Assembly: GCF_008831285.2 (NCBI RefSeq)
Contig: NC_045138.2
Coordinates: forward strand, 879,143-943,142
DNA from: Nymphaea colorata
Taxonomy: Eukaryota; Streptophyta; Magnoliopsida; Nymphaeales; Nymphaeaceae
Length of the DNA: 64,000 nt
Direction of reading: 5' to 3'
Part shown: one piece after another, positions 1-12,303 of the stretch
How positions within the stretch are numbered: position 1 is the stretch's first letter
How the letters are laid out: every line of letters begins with the position of its first letter
Program-made: the position numbers and the translations under genes
The notes under the pieces: model-generated
What the model saw: only the letters and a program-made list of their open reading frames with translations
Told to the model about the DNA's origin: nothing
The model's database searches: none

Positions 1-1920
1 AGTTGAAGTAGCCTTGACGTGGACGGTAGGGGGGAAAAGAGGAAGGACGTGGGTCTGTTCCGGGTATCTCTAAGCTTTCTTGAAGCAAATTTTCCTTATT
101 TATTTTTATAAAAAAATTAATTTACTGAGAATTGTCGGACAATGTTGCTGAAACACCTGCATTCCTGTTACAACAGCATTAATCTTCCGAGTAGTGTGGC
201 CTATATGTTCCGATGGCCGTCACCTCTTACAAACCACCATTCATGTAGTTGTGAGCGTATAAACTTCAAATGTGACATATTAATGATCTAACGCATCTTT
301 GAGAGCCATGATGCATATATCCGTGAAACATAATCCGACTAAGTCACCACAAATCTGCAAGTCCTTGGACTCAGAGTTCAGGCTGTCCAAAGTCTGGCTG
401 CATTGTTTAATATATAATTGCACATTCTCCTTCACAGCAATGTCTGATTGAAGCTGGTTATATGCACAGCTTGGTGCAGAAAAAATTGTGCACAGAGAAT
501 GCAATGACTAGAATACCCTTGATCAGTAATTAATTTTTATGGACTGGAAATGACCAAAACATCCTCATTGGTGATTGAGAAGGACAGAAATGAAAACTAA
601 AAAAATTTTCTTTAAAAAAATACAAAGACCATCATTTTGTTTATTTTCATGAAAAATCTACGAGGACCAGGGGTTGGATGATAACGCGTTTTTGTTTTTG
701 TTCATACTAATCAAACATCGAATGAAACACAACTTTTTCGAGCAAATATCTCATTATCGAACACCCCTGCAGAAAGATAAGCCTCCAACCATTTTATTAA
801 GCAAAGTTTTAATCCAACATTATATAAACTTCAAGCACAGTGAATTTACAAAACCCATGCAAAGGCATCTTAAGAGCCACATCCATGAACATGATCTTCC
901 TAATTTAATCACAACTAAGATATAATTTTCAAATTTGTTGTGCATGTTAAAATAAAATATTTAAAGTTTACATGTAAATTTTAAATTTTCTAAAAATCTG
1001 AGGAGGTGGGCGCCGTGGCCCACGGCGGGCCCCTGCCTCCACTCCACCCCTATGTGCGGTTGAGGTTGTTCACAGTCTCGACATTATTTGTTGAGAGCCG
1101 TCCATCACCGCCAGCAATATGGTCCGATTCTTGCATTTCTAAAAGGAAATATATCAACTTCAGTAATTAATTGACTCAGATGGTCATTGTTTAATGTATA
1201 ATTTGTGCCTTTTTAGGCAAGAGCAAGCTCGTGGATTTGGAAGCAATCATCTCAACTTAATTGACTCGGATGGTCATTGTTTACTATATCATTGTGTGTT
1301 CTTACAATTGGCGTCACTGTGCAAATAGTTGTCGATGAAAAAATGAGGTTACAAGTTTTAGGTTTTCAAAGGAGGTGGATTTTTTTTGGGTCTTCTCCTA
1401 AAATCTCAATGTCTTTTCTTAACAGAAACATCATGAATTTGTTTGAGTATCATAAAAAGCCTTGTTGTCAGTTTGATTCTCATAGGTGTTATTTTTCTAA
1501 ACAGCAAACGATGACTATTCGACACTCTAGTTGACAGAAGCATCACGGGTCCATTATAGCTACCAAATTACCGTCATATACTAGACTTAATAGAATCATT
1601 TGGGCTGTCAGTTGTAACGAAATTAGATGATGATGATTAATTAGTTGAAAAAATAGAAGTCTAGTAGATACAAATTGCTCTAATTTCAATTAAAAAGTGA
1701 CCAAGTTTTCAAAATTTCAATATAAAAATGAAGCGATGGTTTTTCTGTATGTGATGACTTGATCTTGATGTTGCATTTAGTGGGAAAAGAGAAACCTAGT
1801 CGTCTCATTGATGAGTTGTTGTATATACAGTAATTAAATGCTTAAGGTAGACCTAATCATTTGTATTGCTTCACTAGTAAGTTATTGCAATCTAGCTATC
1901 ATTAATTTATACAAAACATG

Positions 1921-1961
<41 letters not shown>

Positions 1962-2500
1962 GTGACTAAAAAAAAAAGCAAGGGGACACCAGCCTCCAGC
2001 CGTCCGATGTTTTTGATTGGACGGCCATGATCTCCATGTTTATTTTTTCAATAAGTTGCACTATGGAGGTTGAAGGAAGAGGTGGAAGAAAGATTCCTCC
2101 CTCCACCGCTGGACTTAGCGCAAAGCCCTTTACTAACGCCCCCTAATGGTCGGCAGTCGGGTGGTGCCCGCAAAGGCAGGGTGCTACCATCTGGCGGCCA
2201 GAGGGGAGGAATCCACCATCATGTGGGAAGAAAGAGGTAGGGGTACCATTCGTCCTCCTGCCGTTGGACAGAGGCATCCAAACCATGAGAGTTGATAGTG
2301 TCAACTCTATGTAAGTTGAAGCATATTGGGATCCCAAGGCACTAAAGATAAACCTGGTACTCTAGCTTAATTGAAAAAGGGCAAGGCACTAAAGATAAAC
2401 CTGGTACTCTAGCCTAATGAAAAAAGGGTGGAAGCTTTGGCTTTCAGGCGAAAAGAAAAAATAATTACTGTTCCATCAAAGGCTTTCAGATCACATACGA
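1..2500. other. Spacer left of the array, no gene seen
   Basis: No convincing gene. The stretch is made of spacer sequence that recurs beside other copies of the array: about 60-260 resembles 23,040-23,200, 30,250-30,600 and 46,230-46,400, and about 1,060-1,340 resembles 4,445-4,740, 28,470-28,745, 33,900-34,080 and 49,310-49,530. A (TA)n run lies at about 1,928-1,957. Short open frames here are unconserved between the repeats and look random. Confidence 0.6.
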
Positions 2501-2681
2501 TCAAAAAGAGAAAAAAAATAAGGAGAGATTATGCAAGAAACTTCCCTTTATTGATCTCAATGACAACATTTTATTTATCTTATCTGGGTACATGCATAGA
2601 TGCAGTAGAGGTATATATCCAATAGTACGGTGGATCAGGGGCAAGGCCTACATGCAGGGCAGGGCAGGGCGGTGGCAAGTT

Positions 2682-3914
2682 CTAGCAGTCGATGTACTGC
2701 CCTGGGTCTACGCCGAACTGCTGGCAGAACCGCTGGTAGAAGCTGACCCTCGACTGTACTGCTCCTGGATTCCCTCCGTTGCACTCAATACTGTTAATGG
2801 CTCTGATGGTGGAGCCAAAGCCACCATCTGCGGTGATCCCTCGGTGGCAGTTGCTGTTTAACATCCAGAACCACACTGCTGTCTTGAAAGATATGTCTTT
2901 ATCCTGAGCCACGATCTCCGGGTTGTTCAAGCCGTCGAAGCCAATGGCCTGCCCTGCTGCACCATAGTTGAAGTTCCTGTGTGTGTATCGGTAAAAGTAA
3001 GAGAGATATCTAGAGAAAGAGAATGAAAGATTTTCAATGTGGTTGTTTTGGTGGCATTTTATACAAAGAAATAAAAAGGTCATATGATTGTCGGCTTAAT
3101 TTCTCTTAATTTCGGTTACCATGGTTTATGGTTTCAAGGGATTAACACCCATGAAAATTTAATTTCTTTCAAACTTAATTCATGTTTTAATTAGATCTCA
3201 AGGAAAATGATAAATAAAAAAAAGAAGCACAGTCGTCTTTTTGAGAAGGAAATTTGGGTGGGGGGGCGAGAGGGGCCCGAGGGGAGCACCAGTGATAAGG
3301 CCAAAATGATGCTAGGAAATCATCCATATCTTAACGTATGAGAAATGAACGTATGAGAAATGAATATGTAAATGATTGTTACCATGATAGCTGTAACGGT
3401 CCTCTGCCATAGTAACTTTTGCCTGGAGCACAAGGATATTGCGGGTACCCTTGATTGCAGTGGACGGAAGGATCTAATGTTTCGCTTATCTTGCAGAAGC
3501 CTACAGTTTTCATATTGTCAAAAAAACATATTAAAGACTTTCACGTCATGAGTACCAACTGCTTCTATAATTTAAAATGCAAAGTGAGAAAAAATTCTGC
3601 ATAGTTGATTACTGCCACATAAGAGAGCTAGTTGCTGACATACTTCCTGTTTCATGCATGGCATTAGCAAGGAAAGCAGCCATCTCCCTCTTTTGAACGT
3701 CGGTGCCACCGGTGGTGCCGAAGCCGTCGTAACTTTCCGCGGCCGATATGAATGAATCATAGTTGTAGAAGCCTTTTCCCTCACAACCATCTGGAGGAAG
3801 GAGGCTATTGAAGAAATCAGAAGTGATAATCGTCCTTGGAGTGTCCTGCGCCAAGCCCACTTCGAGGGCAAGAGCTACAAGAACAAACCCAAGGAACTGT
3901 GTGTAGCTATCCAT
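2682..3914 (-). CDS. Chi1: GH19 chitinase, class IV-like, secreted, no chitin-binding domain
   Basis: Exons on the minus strand: 3,914-3,644, 3,500-3,383 and 2,976-2,682, with introns of 143 and 406 bp bounded by GT and AG. The 227-residue product hydrolyses beta-1,4 GlcNAc links in chitin, probably fungal walls outside the cell. Residues 1-23 ([20 protein letters not shown]...) form a signal peptide. The acid Glu is in HETG (about residue 88) and the second Glu is in FCKISE (about 97). The GH19 signature [11 protein letters not shown] precedes the exon 2/3 junction, and WFWM and FYQRFCQQ follow. The start is the ATG at 3,914; the in-frame GTG 18 bases upstream is not a plant start. A TATA box lies 57 nt upstream, and AATAAA at 2,570-2,575 lies past the stop. 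Exon 2 is of the KISET subtype. The frame is intact, although GECGGG of the other copies reads IECNGG here. Confidence 0.88.
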
Positions 3915-3970
3915 GATTCTGATTATGATCACTTCGCTTGTTATGTCCAGCTTCGTGCATTCTATCTGCT

Positions 3971-3977
3971 ATTTATA
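3971..3977 (-). promoter_or_regulatory. TATA box of Chi1
   Basis: TATAAAT on the minus strand, 57 nt upstream of the Chi1 ATG. The same box sits 56-57 nt upstream of the ATG in Chi2, 4, 7, 8 and 9, which supports it as a shared core promoter. Confidence 0.6.
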
Positions 3978-4139
3978 AGCACCAAGTCAATGAGCACAAA
4001 GACCTGCGGGATCGATGTTTAACGTTTCAGGCAGACGACTGATGGAGTCTTTGATCTTATTAAACTAATGATAGCTTGGAAAGATCGATGCTCCTTCCCT
4101 TCATTTTCCAGCCATTGGGGCCACCATATTTTTCAGATT

Positions 4140-6370
4140 TTTTATTAAGAAAGGCTGCTTATTGGTGTAAATGACCAAAATACCCCCATTGGTAAAGAGA
4201 AAGAATCTCCTCTTACCAGGACAAAAATGGAAACTGTAAAATTACTTTTGAAAAAGACAAAGTAGCAGTTTTAAACTGTAAAATTACTTTTGCTGGAGTT
4301 GAAAAGTTTTCATTACATCGGCCGAACTACAGTTTTAAAATTTTAATCCGGGTTGATATATAATTTTTCATTTTTTTTACATAGATTAAAGTAAAATATT
4401 TAAAATTTACCTATAAAATTAATATTTAAAATTTACATGTAAAATTAATATTAAGTTGATTCACAGCTTGGACAGTATTTGTTGAGAACCATCCATCACG
4501 GCGAGCAATGGTACTCCGAATCTTGGACCATTTCTATGAGGAAATATATCAACTTAATTAATTGTCTCGGAAGGTCATTGTTTACTATATGATTCTGCAT
4601 TTTTAGGCGACAACAATCTTTATTTGTGGATTTGGTAGAAATCATCTCAACTTAACTGACTTGAACAATAACTGCTTAATATATATTTGTGCATTCATAC
4701 AATTGGTGTCACCATCTAATAATTGTTGATGAAGTAAATATGACATTAGACGTTTAGCGTTTTCGAAGGTGGTAGACTTTTTTGGGTCTTCCTCCTAAAT
4801 CTCAACGCCATTTTTTAATGATAACATATAGAGTTTGTTTGAGTGCCTTGAAGGGTTTAACAGATTTAGTGGGACTGATGGGTTGGTGAGAGGTCAGTCA
4901 TTATTTTGATTCCTATAAGCACTATTGTTCTTGACTACAAAATGTGGGTGTGCAACTCTAATTAATGGGTGCACCGTGGGTCCAACCGGATTCTGGTTTC
5001 GATGGTGAGGGGAGGGGAGTTGCCTCTTGCAATCAACAAGAGTATGTTTGAGGAGTAAGTACAATAATGATAAAAAGCATCCCCAAAGGACATAACATAA
5101 CTGGCCTGACTGATGGGTTAAGGTCTAGTTGTTAGTTTGATTCACATAACTCTAATTGATGAGTGCATCATAGGTCCAGCCAGGTTCCGGTATCGATGGT
5201 GAAGGGAAGGGGATTGCTTCTTGCAATCAACAAGAGTGTTTGAAGAGTAAGTACAATAAGGATAGAAAGCATCTCCAAAGGGTGTAATATAACTGGCCTG
5301 ATGGGTCAAGGTCTAGTTGTTAGTTTGATTCACATTACTCTAATTGATGAATGCATCATGGGTCCAACTGGATTATGGTATATATGGTGAGGGGAGGGAG
5401 GTTGCCTCTCGCAATCAACAAAAGTATGTTTGAGGAGTAAGTACAATAATGATAGAAAGCATCTCCAAAAGGAATCAAGGTCTAGCTGTTAGTTTGATTC
5501 ACATATGTGTTACTTTTGTGAACTACAAATGGTGGATGCATTACACTATTTGACATATGTTCTTTACTTCTCATCAAAGTTCTAAAGTAGCCTTGGATCT
5601 CGGAGTGGGAAGAAGGGATCCAGTTTAAGGACACAAAATGCAACTGATTTCTAAGAGATTTGCTTGACTTAATAGAATTATTTGGGGTGAAGATTAAATT
5701 GAAGAGGTAGAAGATAGCTACCGGCTTCTCAAATTCAATTGAAAAGTGGCAAGATTTCAAAGTTTCGATATAAATCTCACGGACGGTTTTATATATGTGA
5801 TAGCATGATCTTATTGTTGCTTTTGGCCATAAAAGTCATCAGACCTAGTGCTCTCATTGATGAGCTGTTATATATACAAACATTAAACGCTTAAGGTGGA
5901 TTAATTATTTGTATTGTTGCACTTGTAAGTTATTGCAATCTAGTTATCCTTAATTTATACAAAAACAAAAAAACAAACACACACACTCTCATCAAGACTT
6001 ATAAAATTATTATGCATAACTTTTTCATGTATATGTATGTATATATATATATAGGGGGGAGAGAGAGAGAGAGACCAGTAAATATTAGATCACTTTGATA
6101 AGGGTAAAAAATTAGGCCCGTTAAAGGAATTATTAATTTTTCTATTTTTATTAAGTTGACGTCATAGATATGACTTTAAGAATGATTTGATCAGGAACAT
6201 TTGTTGAGTTAGTCATTTTTTTTTCTTTAATAATGTTTTCTAATATTGAAAAAAAGAACAAGCGCTCTTATACCATTAAAATCGTGATGATAGAAAAGCA
6301 AATTTTTTTACTAAAATAACTTTAACCAAGGTATGATTTATCTTAAATTAGTGTTTACGAGAGAGACGAC
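4140..6370. other. Spacer upstream of Chi1
   Basis: No gene seen. It holds an AT-rich dispersed repeat remnant (about 4,255-4,450), the recurring spacer motif at 4,445-4,740, a triplicated segment (4,955-5,500) and a GA-rich run near 6,055-6,075. The part from about 5,560 to 6,360 is similar to 34,330-34,980 and 50,030-50,700, the matching spacers of other array units. Confidence 0.55.
4955..5500. repeat. Tandem repeat, about 190 bp x 3, diverged
   Basis: The phrase ACTCTAATT(G/A)ATG recurs at 4,955, 5,149 and 5,337, giving periods of 194 and 188 bp. Each unit also carries CTTGCAATCAACA-like and AGTAAGTACAATAA blocks. The third unit is partly degraded at its right end. No coding potential is apparent. 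Confidence 0.75.
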
Positions 6371-6383
6371 CCCACTTGGGCAG

Positions 6384-6640
6384 AGAGTTAGGATAATCTA
6401 ACTCTCATGAAAATAATTGTTTATTACCTGGTATTTGAGATTTAGGATTATATAACTCTCTTGCAGTAATTGTGTATAACCTGGTGAGTTAGGATTATCT
6501 AACTCTCCTGTTGTAATTGTGTATAACCTGGTGTTTGAACATTGAAATTTAGGATTATCTAACTCTCCTGCAATAATTGTGTATAACCTGATGTTGGAAC
6601 ATTGAGATTTAGGATTATCTAACTCTCCTGCATTAAATTT
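6384..6640. repeat. Minisatellite, 47-60 bp x 5
   Basis: The core TTAGGATTATCTAACTCTC recurs at about 6,387, 6,441, 6,488, 6,548 and 6,608, followed each time by a TGTGTATAACCTG block. The last two periods are exactly 60 bp and the earlier ones 47-60 bp. Each core contains a short inverted repeat (GAGAGTTA...TAACTCTC in the first unit). Confidence 0.8.
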
Positions 6641-6689
6641 TAATGGCCAATTGGCTCAGTTCTAACTCTCCTTCAAAGCACTCGCTTTT

Positions 6690-7395
6690 CAGTGCTCATG
6701 ACGTATGGTGAGCAAACGAAGAAGGTTCAGACCTATGCTTCTTTATAACGGCTTTTCCTTTCCCGTCTCGATCTGTTCCCGGTCCTAGTGATCCGTGGAC
6801 GTACCCCTTCGCGAGCGAGAACAAATCTCAGATAGAGAACGATGATTCTCGTATAGAAAGAAAGCGCTAGTTGAGTTTCGTCTTTCGAGCGATTTGGATT
6901 GGCCTTGTGTGATGCCTCGTTTGAGTTCATGCTTGGGAAGTTTTTCATATGTCCGTTGAGGTCCACTTCAACTTCACCGTCCCTTTCTTTGTCTTTCTCA
7001 TGCCTCACGCCTAAAAGCCCCCCTTTCCGCTGTTTGCCATTCCGAAGTCTAAGAAGAAGTTGACAGTTGATTTGTTGGTGGTCAGTGAGCCGCTCCAGCC
7101 GCCTTTCAGACACTGGGGATTGTGAATGAGCTTCATGCTCTGGCTCATCGTGAGACCTTGATTCCGGGGAAGGTGGTGAAAGTCTCCAAAAAGGGGCAGG
7201 AAAGAGGTTTTGATATCAGTCTTTTGGTCGGGTAGCAAGCTAGCCACCAGCAAGCAAGCTAGCTAGCTAAGGAAAGAAAGCAATAGGCGCCAGAACGCTA
7301 CATACGCTCAGATAGCAGAATGCACACTGTGAAGAAAGCTCCTACCCCGCTGACCACCCACACCCTCCCACTTCCCAGCCCCTAGCGCTGTTGCT
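6690..7395. other. GC-richer segment, possible organelle-derived insertion
   Basis: Base use changes sharply: the flanks are AT-rich with long A/T runs, while this block is near half GC and has few homopolymers. It carries long unbroken minus-strand frames (6,733-7,113 and 7,011-7,253) that I do not recognise. Words such as TTCGCGAGCGAG and GGAAAGAAAGCAATAGG have the feel of plant mitochondrial DNA, so a nuclear copy of mitochondrial DNA is my leading guess. A captured gene fragment is the alternative. No matching block is seen in the other array spacers, so it is probably an insertion. Confidence 0.35.
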
Positions 7396-7629
7396 TAAAG
7401 TAATTTTGGAAACAAACTTATGATATGGTTTTTGCCTCTTAAGTGGTCTGGTATTTATCAAGCTGCCTCTAAGTTCAACATGTTTGTTGACGCCAGACAA
7501 GTGGACATGTTGTCTCTATGTCCAGAAAATACGTGTTTGACGGCACTTGTTACAACTGGTTCACTGGACAAGAGCTTGATGTATGACACAGATTCCAGCA
7601 ATAACGTGCCACATAAGGCAGAGTTAGGA

Positions 7630-7754
7630 ATTTTTTGTTAAGAAAGTTGAACTCTAGTTTTGAAATTATAAATTTTTTGTTAAGAATGTTGAACTCTAGT
7701 TTTGAAATTATAAATTTTTTGTTAAGAATGTTGAACTCTAGTTTAGAAATTATA
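7630..7754. repeat. Tandem repeat, 42 bp x 3
   Basis: Three near-identical units start at 7,630, 7,672 and 7,714, each with ATTTTTTGTTAAGAA, then GTTGAACTCTAGTTT. The third unit is the most changed. It is non-coding. Confidence 0.85.
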
Positions 7755-7759
7755 ACAGA

Positions 7760-9747
7760 GACCGAAATATAACCTTTCTAAAACGGCGAGCGCTGGTTGC
7801 ATCCATGGGAATATAGGAAATGACCATAATGCGTTTGGACTGTCAAAGTGAAAGCCCCACGACAAGAGCAAAAGATGAAAAGTGAAAAATGTGAAATTTT
7901 GGAGATATCAAATTCTTTTTTCAAAAGATAACTAGCATGACTGATATATATATATATATATATCGGATTAGAGGGGATCGTGCAAATAGGAAAAGAAGGA
8001 GTTGGGGTGATCTCAAAATTTTTGATAAAGACATGTAGACTTTTAACATTTTTTATCTAAAAAAAAAGGTCTTGCTTTTACTTCAACCGAGCTATTTTGG
8101 TTAATAAAAAAAATACACCCAATTCCATAGAAAAACAAAACTTTTTATAAAGACAAAAATGGAAAATAAAAAAAAGTAAAAAAAACATTCCTTTTTAAAA
8201 AATTACAAAAAATATCGCTCTGCTCTTGTTGCACGTGCAGTCAAGAAGGCAGGCAATTGTCCAGTTATGGATTAATTGGCACAAACCATTTGATTCTGTC
8301 AACGACTTCAAATGCGCTTCCTGATCAGCACCTCTGCCGCTGGTTGGCCTTTTGCCTCGGTTGTCTCCGACCTCTCGTTAATATGACAATCAGAGAATGT
8401 CCTCAGTGTAGACCAGCCATAGTTACCCCATTCATGTTGACTCCCAAACAATGGCGGAGTGAAGGGGGCTGGTGTGCTCAATTCTTTGGAAAAATTCAAA
8501 ATTATATTGTGTTGACTTAAAAATTAAGTGAAGCGCCCAAATCAGACCTGAAACAGTGCTCATTCTTTTAAGCTAGAGATCGGTTAGTGCTCCCCACCAA
8601 AATTTTCTGGTTCAACTTGTTCCTACCGCTGGTGCTCAAAGCACCCAAGACCATAAAAAGACAGTGGCGGCCCCATCCCAAATTGCTTGTGTGAAAGGAA
8701 AGGTTAGTCCTTGGGAAAAAGGGCCGCTAGCTATGTCACCGTGGTACGCCAGACCCACCCACATACCCGTACCGGTATGTCAATACGTGGTGGTACGTTT
8801 GGATCTAGTTTTTGAAACTAGATCCAAGAAAAAAAAAGGAAAACTTAAAACACTAAATGGCTCGTCTCCTCCCTCTCTGCCTCTGAGTTTCTTCATTTGG
8901 TGATGACCACCGGTGGATGGTGACGGGAGACCGGTGGACGGCGACCGCGATGGAGGCAATGAGGCGATGAACGGATCAGTGGACGGCGACGGAGGCAAAG
9001 AATCCCTAAGAGAATTCGGTCAATCGGTTGAGATTCTTGTTTGTTTCTATTTGTTTGAATCTTTAATTATAATTATTTCTGTTGCTTTTGGCGTACTGGA
9101 AGCCATGAATCATGGGTTGGTTTGACTAGAGAGAAGCTGAGTTGTTTTATTAAAAACTGCTGCTTTGTTTTATTAATGTTTGGTTTTGGGGTTATTCACT
9201 GTTTCGGCTATTTTTCTTGTGCCCTCTTTTGTTAGAAACAAGTCAAACTAGTGATGTTGCTGAGGAACTTGGGTTCAAGTCTTGGAAAGAGTTTTCTTGT
9301 GCCCTCCGTACTCCTCTGTGAGTGCTTCTCCCAACTCCTTATTGATTCTCTTGTTCTTTGCTCTAATAAGAATGGATATAATACGGCTGGAATATAGGCT
9401 GGTGCATCCAGCAACAAAATTTTTATTTATTTATACATAAACTTTTTATAATTATTTATTTATTTATATATATACTAACTCTTCCCAACGTCTATATCTT
9501 GTCTTGAAATTTTGATAAGATAAAATGTTCAGTTTTCTTGTTCGAACCTTGGTTGGGATCTGAATGGTTTACTGGGTGTGGGTGGGTGCTCTGGTGAACT
9601 CCAGAATTTGCTGTCTCATGTTTTGTATGGGTAATTTAACTAACTACACGCAGCCAATTGAAGGTTTTTGCCGATTTTTACAGGCCAAGACTAGTTGAAC
9701 AGATTCATGGAGAAAATGCAAAGCCAATCAAGATAGTCCAAAGAACC

Positions 9748-9804
<57 letters not shown>

Positions 9805-9973
9805 ACATTTAGTTTTTATCGTCCCATTCAACATGATGGACAATTAAAAGAAACATAAAAAAAAAATTCATTATCTAATATTAGTTTACACCTTTTTCTT
9901 CTTGTTTTTTTTATTAACCTTTTATATTTGCTTCTAAGTAGATAGCCTTTGTGATGGCTGGGTAGCTTTATCA

Positions 9974-10029
<56 letters not shown>

Positions 10030-10400
10030 GGTGTAAAAGAACAGGGTGGAGGTTGGTAGAAGTCAGTTTCTATTTTGAGTATGTAACACCATCTCAAAGG
10101 GTGAAATACTTCTCAGGTTCCAACAAATGGTGGTTACATGCAAAGGCTTTCAGATCAACCTCATACAGGTGCAGAGGCAAGTGTGCTACTGTGTGGGCAA
10201 CTGCCCTTATATGCCAAAAAAAGAAAAAGAAAAACTTATTTTCATATTAATATTTTAAGATAGTATTTTTAGTTTACACACTGGGTGCCTCTTGAATTAA
10301 AATTTAAAACCTTTAAACTAGTGGCCCCTTACCCAGAACATTCTGGTTCCACCCGTGATTACATATGATCAAAAGAGAGAGAAAGGGAAGGGGAGAGAGC
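7760..10400. other. Spacer between Chi1 and Chi2
   Basis: No gene recognised. About 8,230-8,450 is a diverged copy of 29,420-29,620. About 9,480-10,500 matches the spacer at 37,850-38,900 and its duplicate at 40,530-41,600. A small hairpin GGATCTAGTTT...AAACTAGATCC lies near 8,801-8,826. A GC-rich patch at about 8,900-9,000 repeats GGTGGACGGCGAC-like words. (TA)n lies at about 9,750-9,800 and (TC)n(TA)n at about 9,980-10,028. Confidence 0.5.
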
Positions 10401-10540
10401 ATGCAGGAAACTTCACTTTTACTGATCTCAATGTCAATAACATCTTATTTATCTGAGTACAAGCATATTAGTAGAGGTATATATCCAATAGCACGATGGA
10501 TCAAGGGCAACGTTGGCATGCAGGAGGGCGGTGGCAAATT

Positions 10541-12240
10541 CTAGCAGTAGAGGTTCTGGCCTGGGTCTACCCCGAACTGCTGGCAGAACCTCTGGTAGAA
10601 GTTGATCCTCGACTGTACTGTTGCTGGATTTCCTCCACCGCACTCACCACTGTTAATGGCTCTGATGGTGGAGCCAAAGCCACTACCTGTTGTGATCCCT
10701 TGGTGGCAGTTGCTGTTGGACATCCAGAACCACACTGCAGTCTTGAAAGATATGTTTGCGTCCTGGGCCACGATCTCTGGGTTGTTCAAGCCATCAAAAC
10801 CAATGGCCTGCCCAGCTGCACCATAGTTGAAGTTCCTACGCGTGTAGGCATATCCATGTCCCAAAGTAAGAATGATGGTCAAGTAACAACATGCATAATA
10901 TTTGTCATTATTTCGATTTGTATGATTACTACTCACGATACTCAAGAACCGAACCTGATCCCGATGTAACTCTGGACCTTGGGGTGTGGAGGGAAGGGAG
11001 GAGGGCTTCTGCCCTCCTTCCAGCTCTTACTCACCTCAAAAAAAAAATTTGTGCAGAGAGAGGGAGATTGATTATCAATACTATTGTTTTAAGTTATGGT
11101 AAACAACGAGGTCGACTTGTGAATGAGTTCAAGCCGAGTCATTTGCTTATCGAGTCGAGTTTGAGTTCGTGAGTCGACTCATAAATAATCAAGTAGAGTT
11201 CAAGTTTACTGAACTCGAACTGTTAAAGCTTTACTTGGCTTGAAAATGAAAAAACTAGTATGCTGACGCTAATTAATTGTGTATGTTTTTACAAAGCTCC
11301 TTCAAGTTTGTTGAGCTTTAATCGAGTCGAGCTCGAGCTCAACACGTAACTGCTAATTCGAAATCGAGCTGCTTCTGTCGAGCTATTCTCGAGCTTGAGC
11401 CGAGCTCGAGGTTTCATTAGTCGAGCAGAAATAGAGCTAGCTGAACTCGGACTCAACTTGGCTGGTGTTCACCCCTAGTTAACAGTACTGTTTTCTTTGC
11501 TTTTTATTCTTTAACTGGACCTATGTTAACAGTAGGATGGAAGAGTAAGAACCACAGTGCAGACTTTAAAATGGAATTTTTTTAAAAAAGAAAGGGCGCC
11601 AATCATCGATGAGACAGAAATCATGCTGTTTTCCCTTTAAATGCTAGAGTAAAGGTATAGGGAGTCAATATGTAAATGATTGTTACCATGATAGCTGAAG
11701 TGGTCCTCTGCCGAAGTAACTTTTCCCTGGAGCACAAGGATATTGCGAGACGCTTTGATCACAGAAGATGCTGCCTGGGTTTTGTTCGTTTATGTAGCAG
11801 AAGCCTTCAGTTTGTTCATATTGTCAAAATAAACATATTAGCGACTTCAATTCATGAGTGCCAACAGCAATGAATAATTCAAAATGCAAAGAGAACCACT
11901 AAACTAGAAACATTATCTATATGCATGGAAGTAGTTTCTGCCACAAAACAGCTATCTCGAGGGACATACTTCCTGTTTCATGCATGACATTAGCAAGGAA
12001 AGCAGCTAACTCCCTCTTTTGAACATCGGTGCCGCCGGTGGTGCCGAAGCCGTTGAAACTTTCTGCTGCGGATATGAAGGAATCATAGTTATAGAAGCCT
12101 TTTCCCTCACAACCATCTTGAGGAAGGAGGGTATTGAAGAAATCAGAAGTGACAATCGTCCTTGGAGTGTCCTGGGCCAAGCCCACTTCCAGAACAAGAG
12201 CTACAAGAACAAACCCAAGAAACTGTGTGCAGCACTTCAT
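10541..12240 (-). CDS. Chi2: GH19 chitinase, class IV-like, secreted
   Basis: Exons 12,240-11,970, 11,804-11,687 and 10,835-10,541 (271, 118 and 295 bp), frame open throughout, 227 residues. The signal peptide is [20 protein letters not shown] and following, with cleavage likely before DTPRT. Catalytic Glu residues sit in HETG (88) and YINE (97), and [11 protein letters not shown] is intact. Exon 2 is of the YINEQNP subtype. Intron 1 is 165 bp. Intron 2 is 851 bp, the longest of the array, because a hAT-type MITE sits in it. A TATA box lies 56 nt upstream of the ATG. Upstream sequence to about 12,590 matches that of Chi7 (43,045-43,390), so Chi2 and Chi7 descend from the same duplicated unit. 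The exon 3 product ends GQNLYC, as in Chi6 and Chi7. Confidence 0.88.
11095..11477. mobile_element. hAT-type MITE in intron 2 of Chi2
   Basis: The right end reads TGTTCACCCCTA and the left end TATGGTAAACAACG, a worn inverted match. The body is filled with CTCGAGCTCGA-type words, as in the element at 12,972-13,440. The site is occupied only in Chi2; the matching intron of Chi6 and Chi7 lacks it. Flanking 8-bp duplications are not clear (TTTTAAGT and GTTAACAG), so the left end may be off by a few bases. Confidence 0.65.
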
Positions 12241-12295
12241 GGTTCTGATTATGATCACTTCTCCTGTTGTGCCCAGCCTGGTGCATTCTATCAGG

Positions 12296-12303
12296 TATTT
12301 ATA
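12296..12303 (-). promoter_or_regulatory. TATA box of Chi2
   Basis: TATAAATA on the minus strand, 56 nt upstream of the Chi2 ATG, aligned with the boxes of Chi1, 4, 7, 8 and 9. Confidence 0.6.

Noticed and set aside
3915-3932. Upstream extension of the Chi reading frame (VIIIRI before the Met)
   Set aside because: It would need a GTG start. The signal peptide fits the ATG at 3,914 and the TATA spacing supports that leader length.
7420-7641. Plus-strand frame of 73 codons in the Chi1-Chi2 spacer
   Set aside because: Its start matches spacer sequence near 35,020 and 50,720, where the frame is not kept. No family recognised.
9658-10097. Frames containing IYIYIY and RERERE runs
   Set aside because: They are translations of (TA)n and (GA)n microsatellites; the same applies at 50,653-51,016 and 62,558-62,824.
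10496-10969. Long plus-strand frames over exon 3 of Chi2 (also at Chi4, Chi6, Chi7)
   Set aside because: They are the reverse strand of a conserved GH19 exon. They recur only because the exon is conserved, and they have no recognisable domain.
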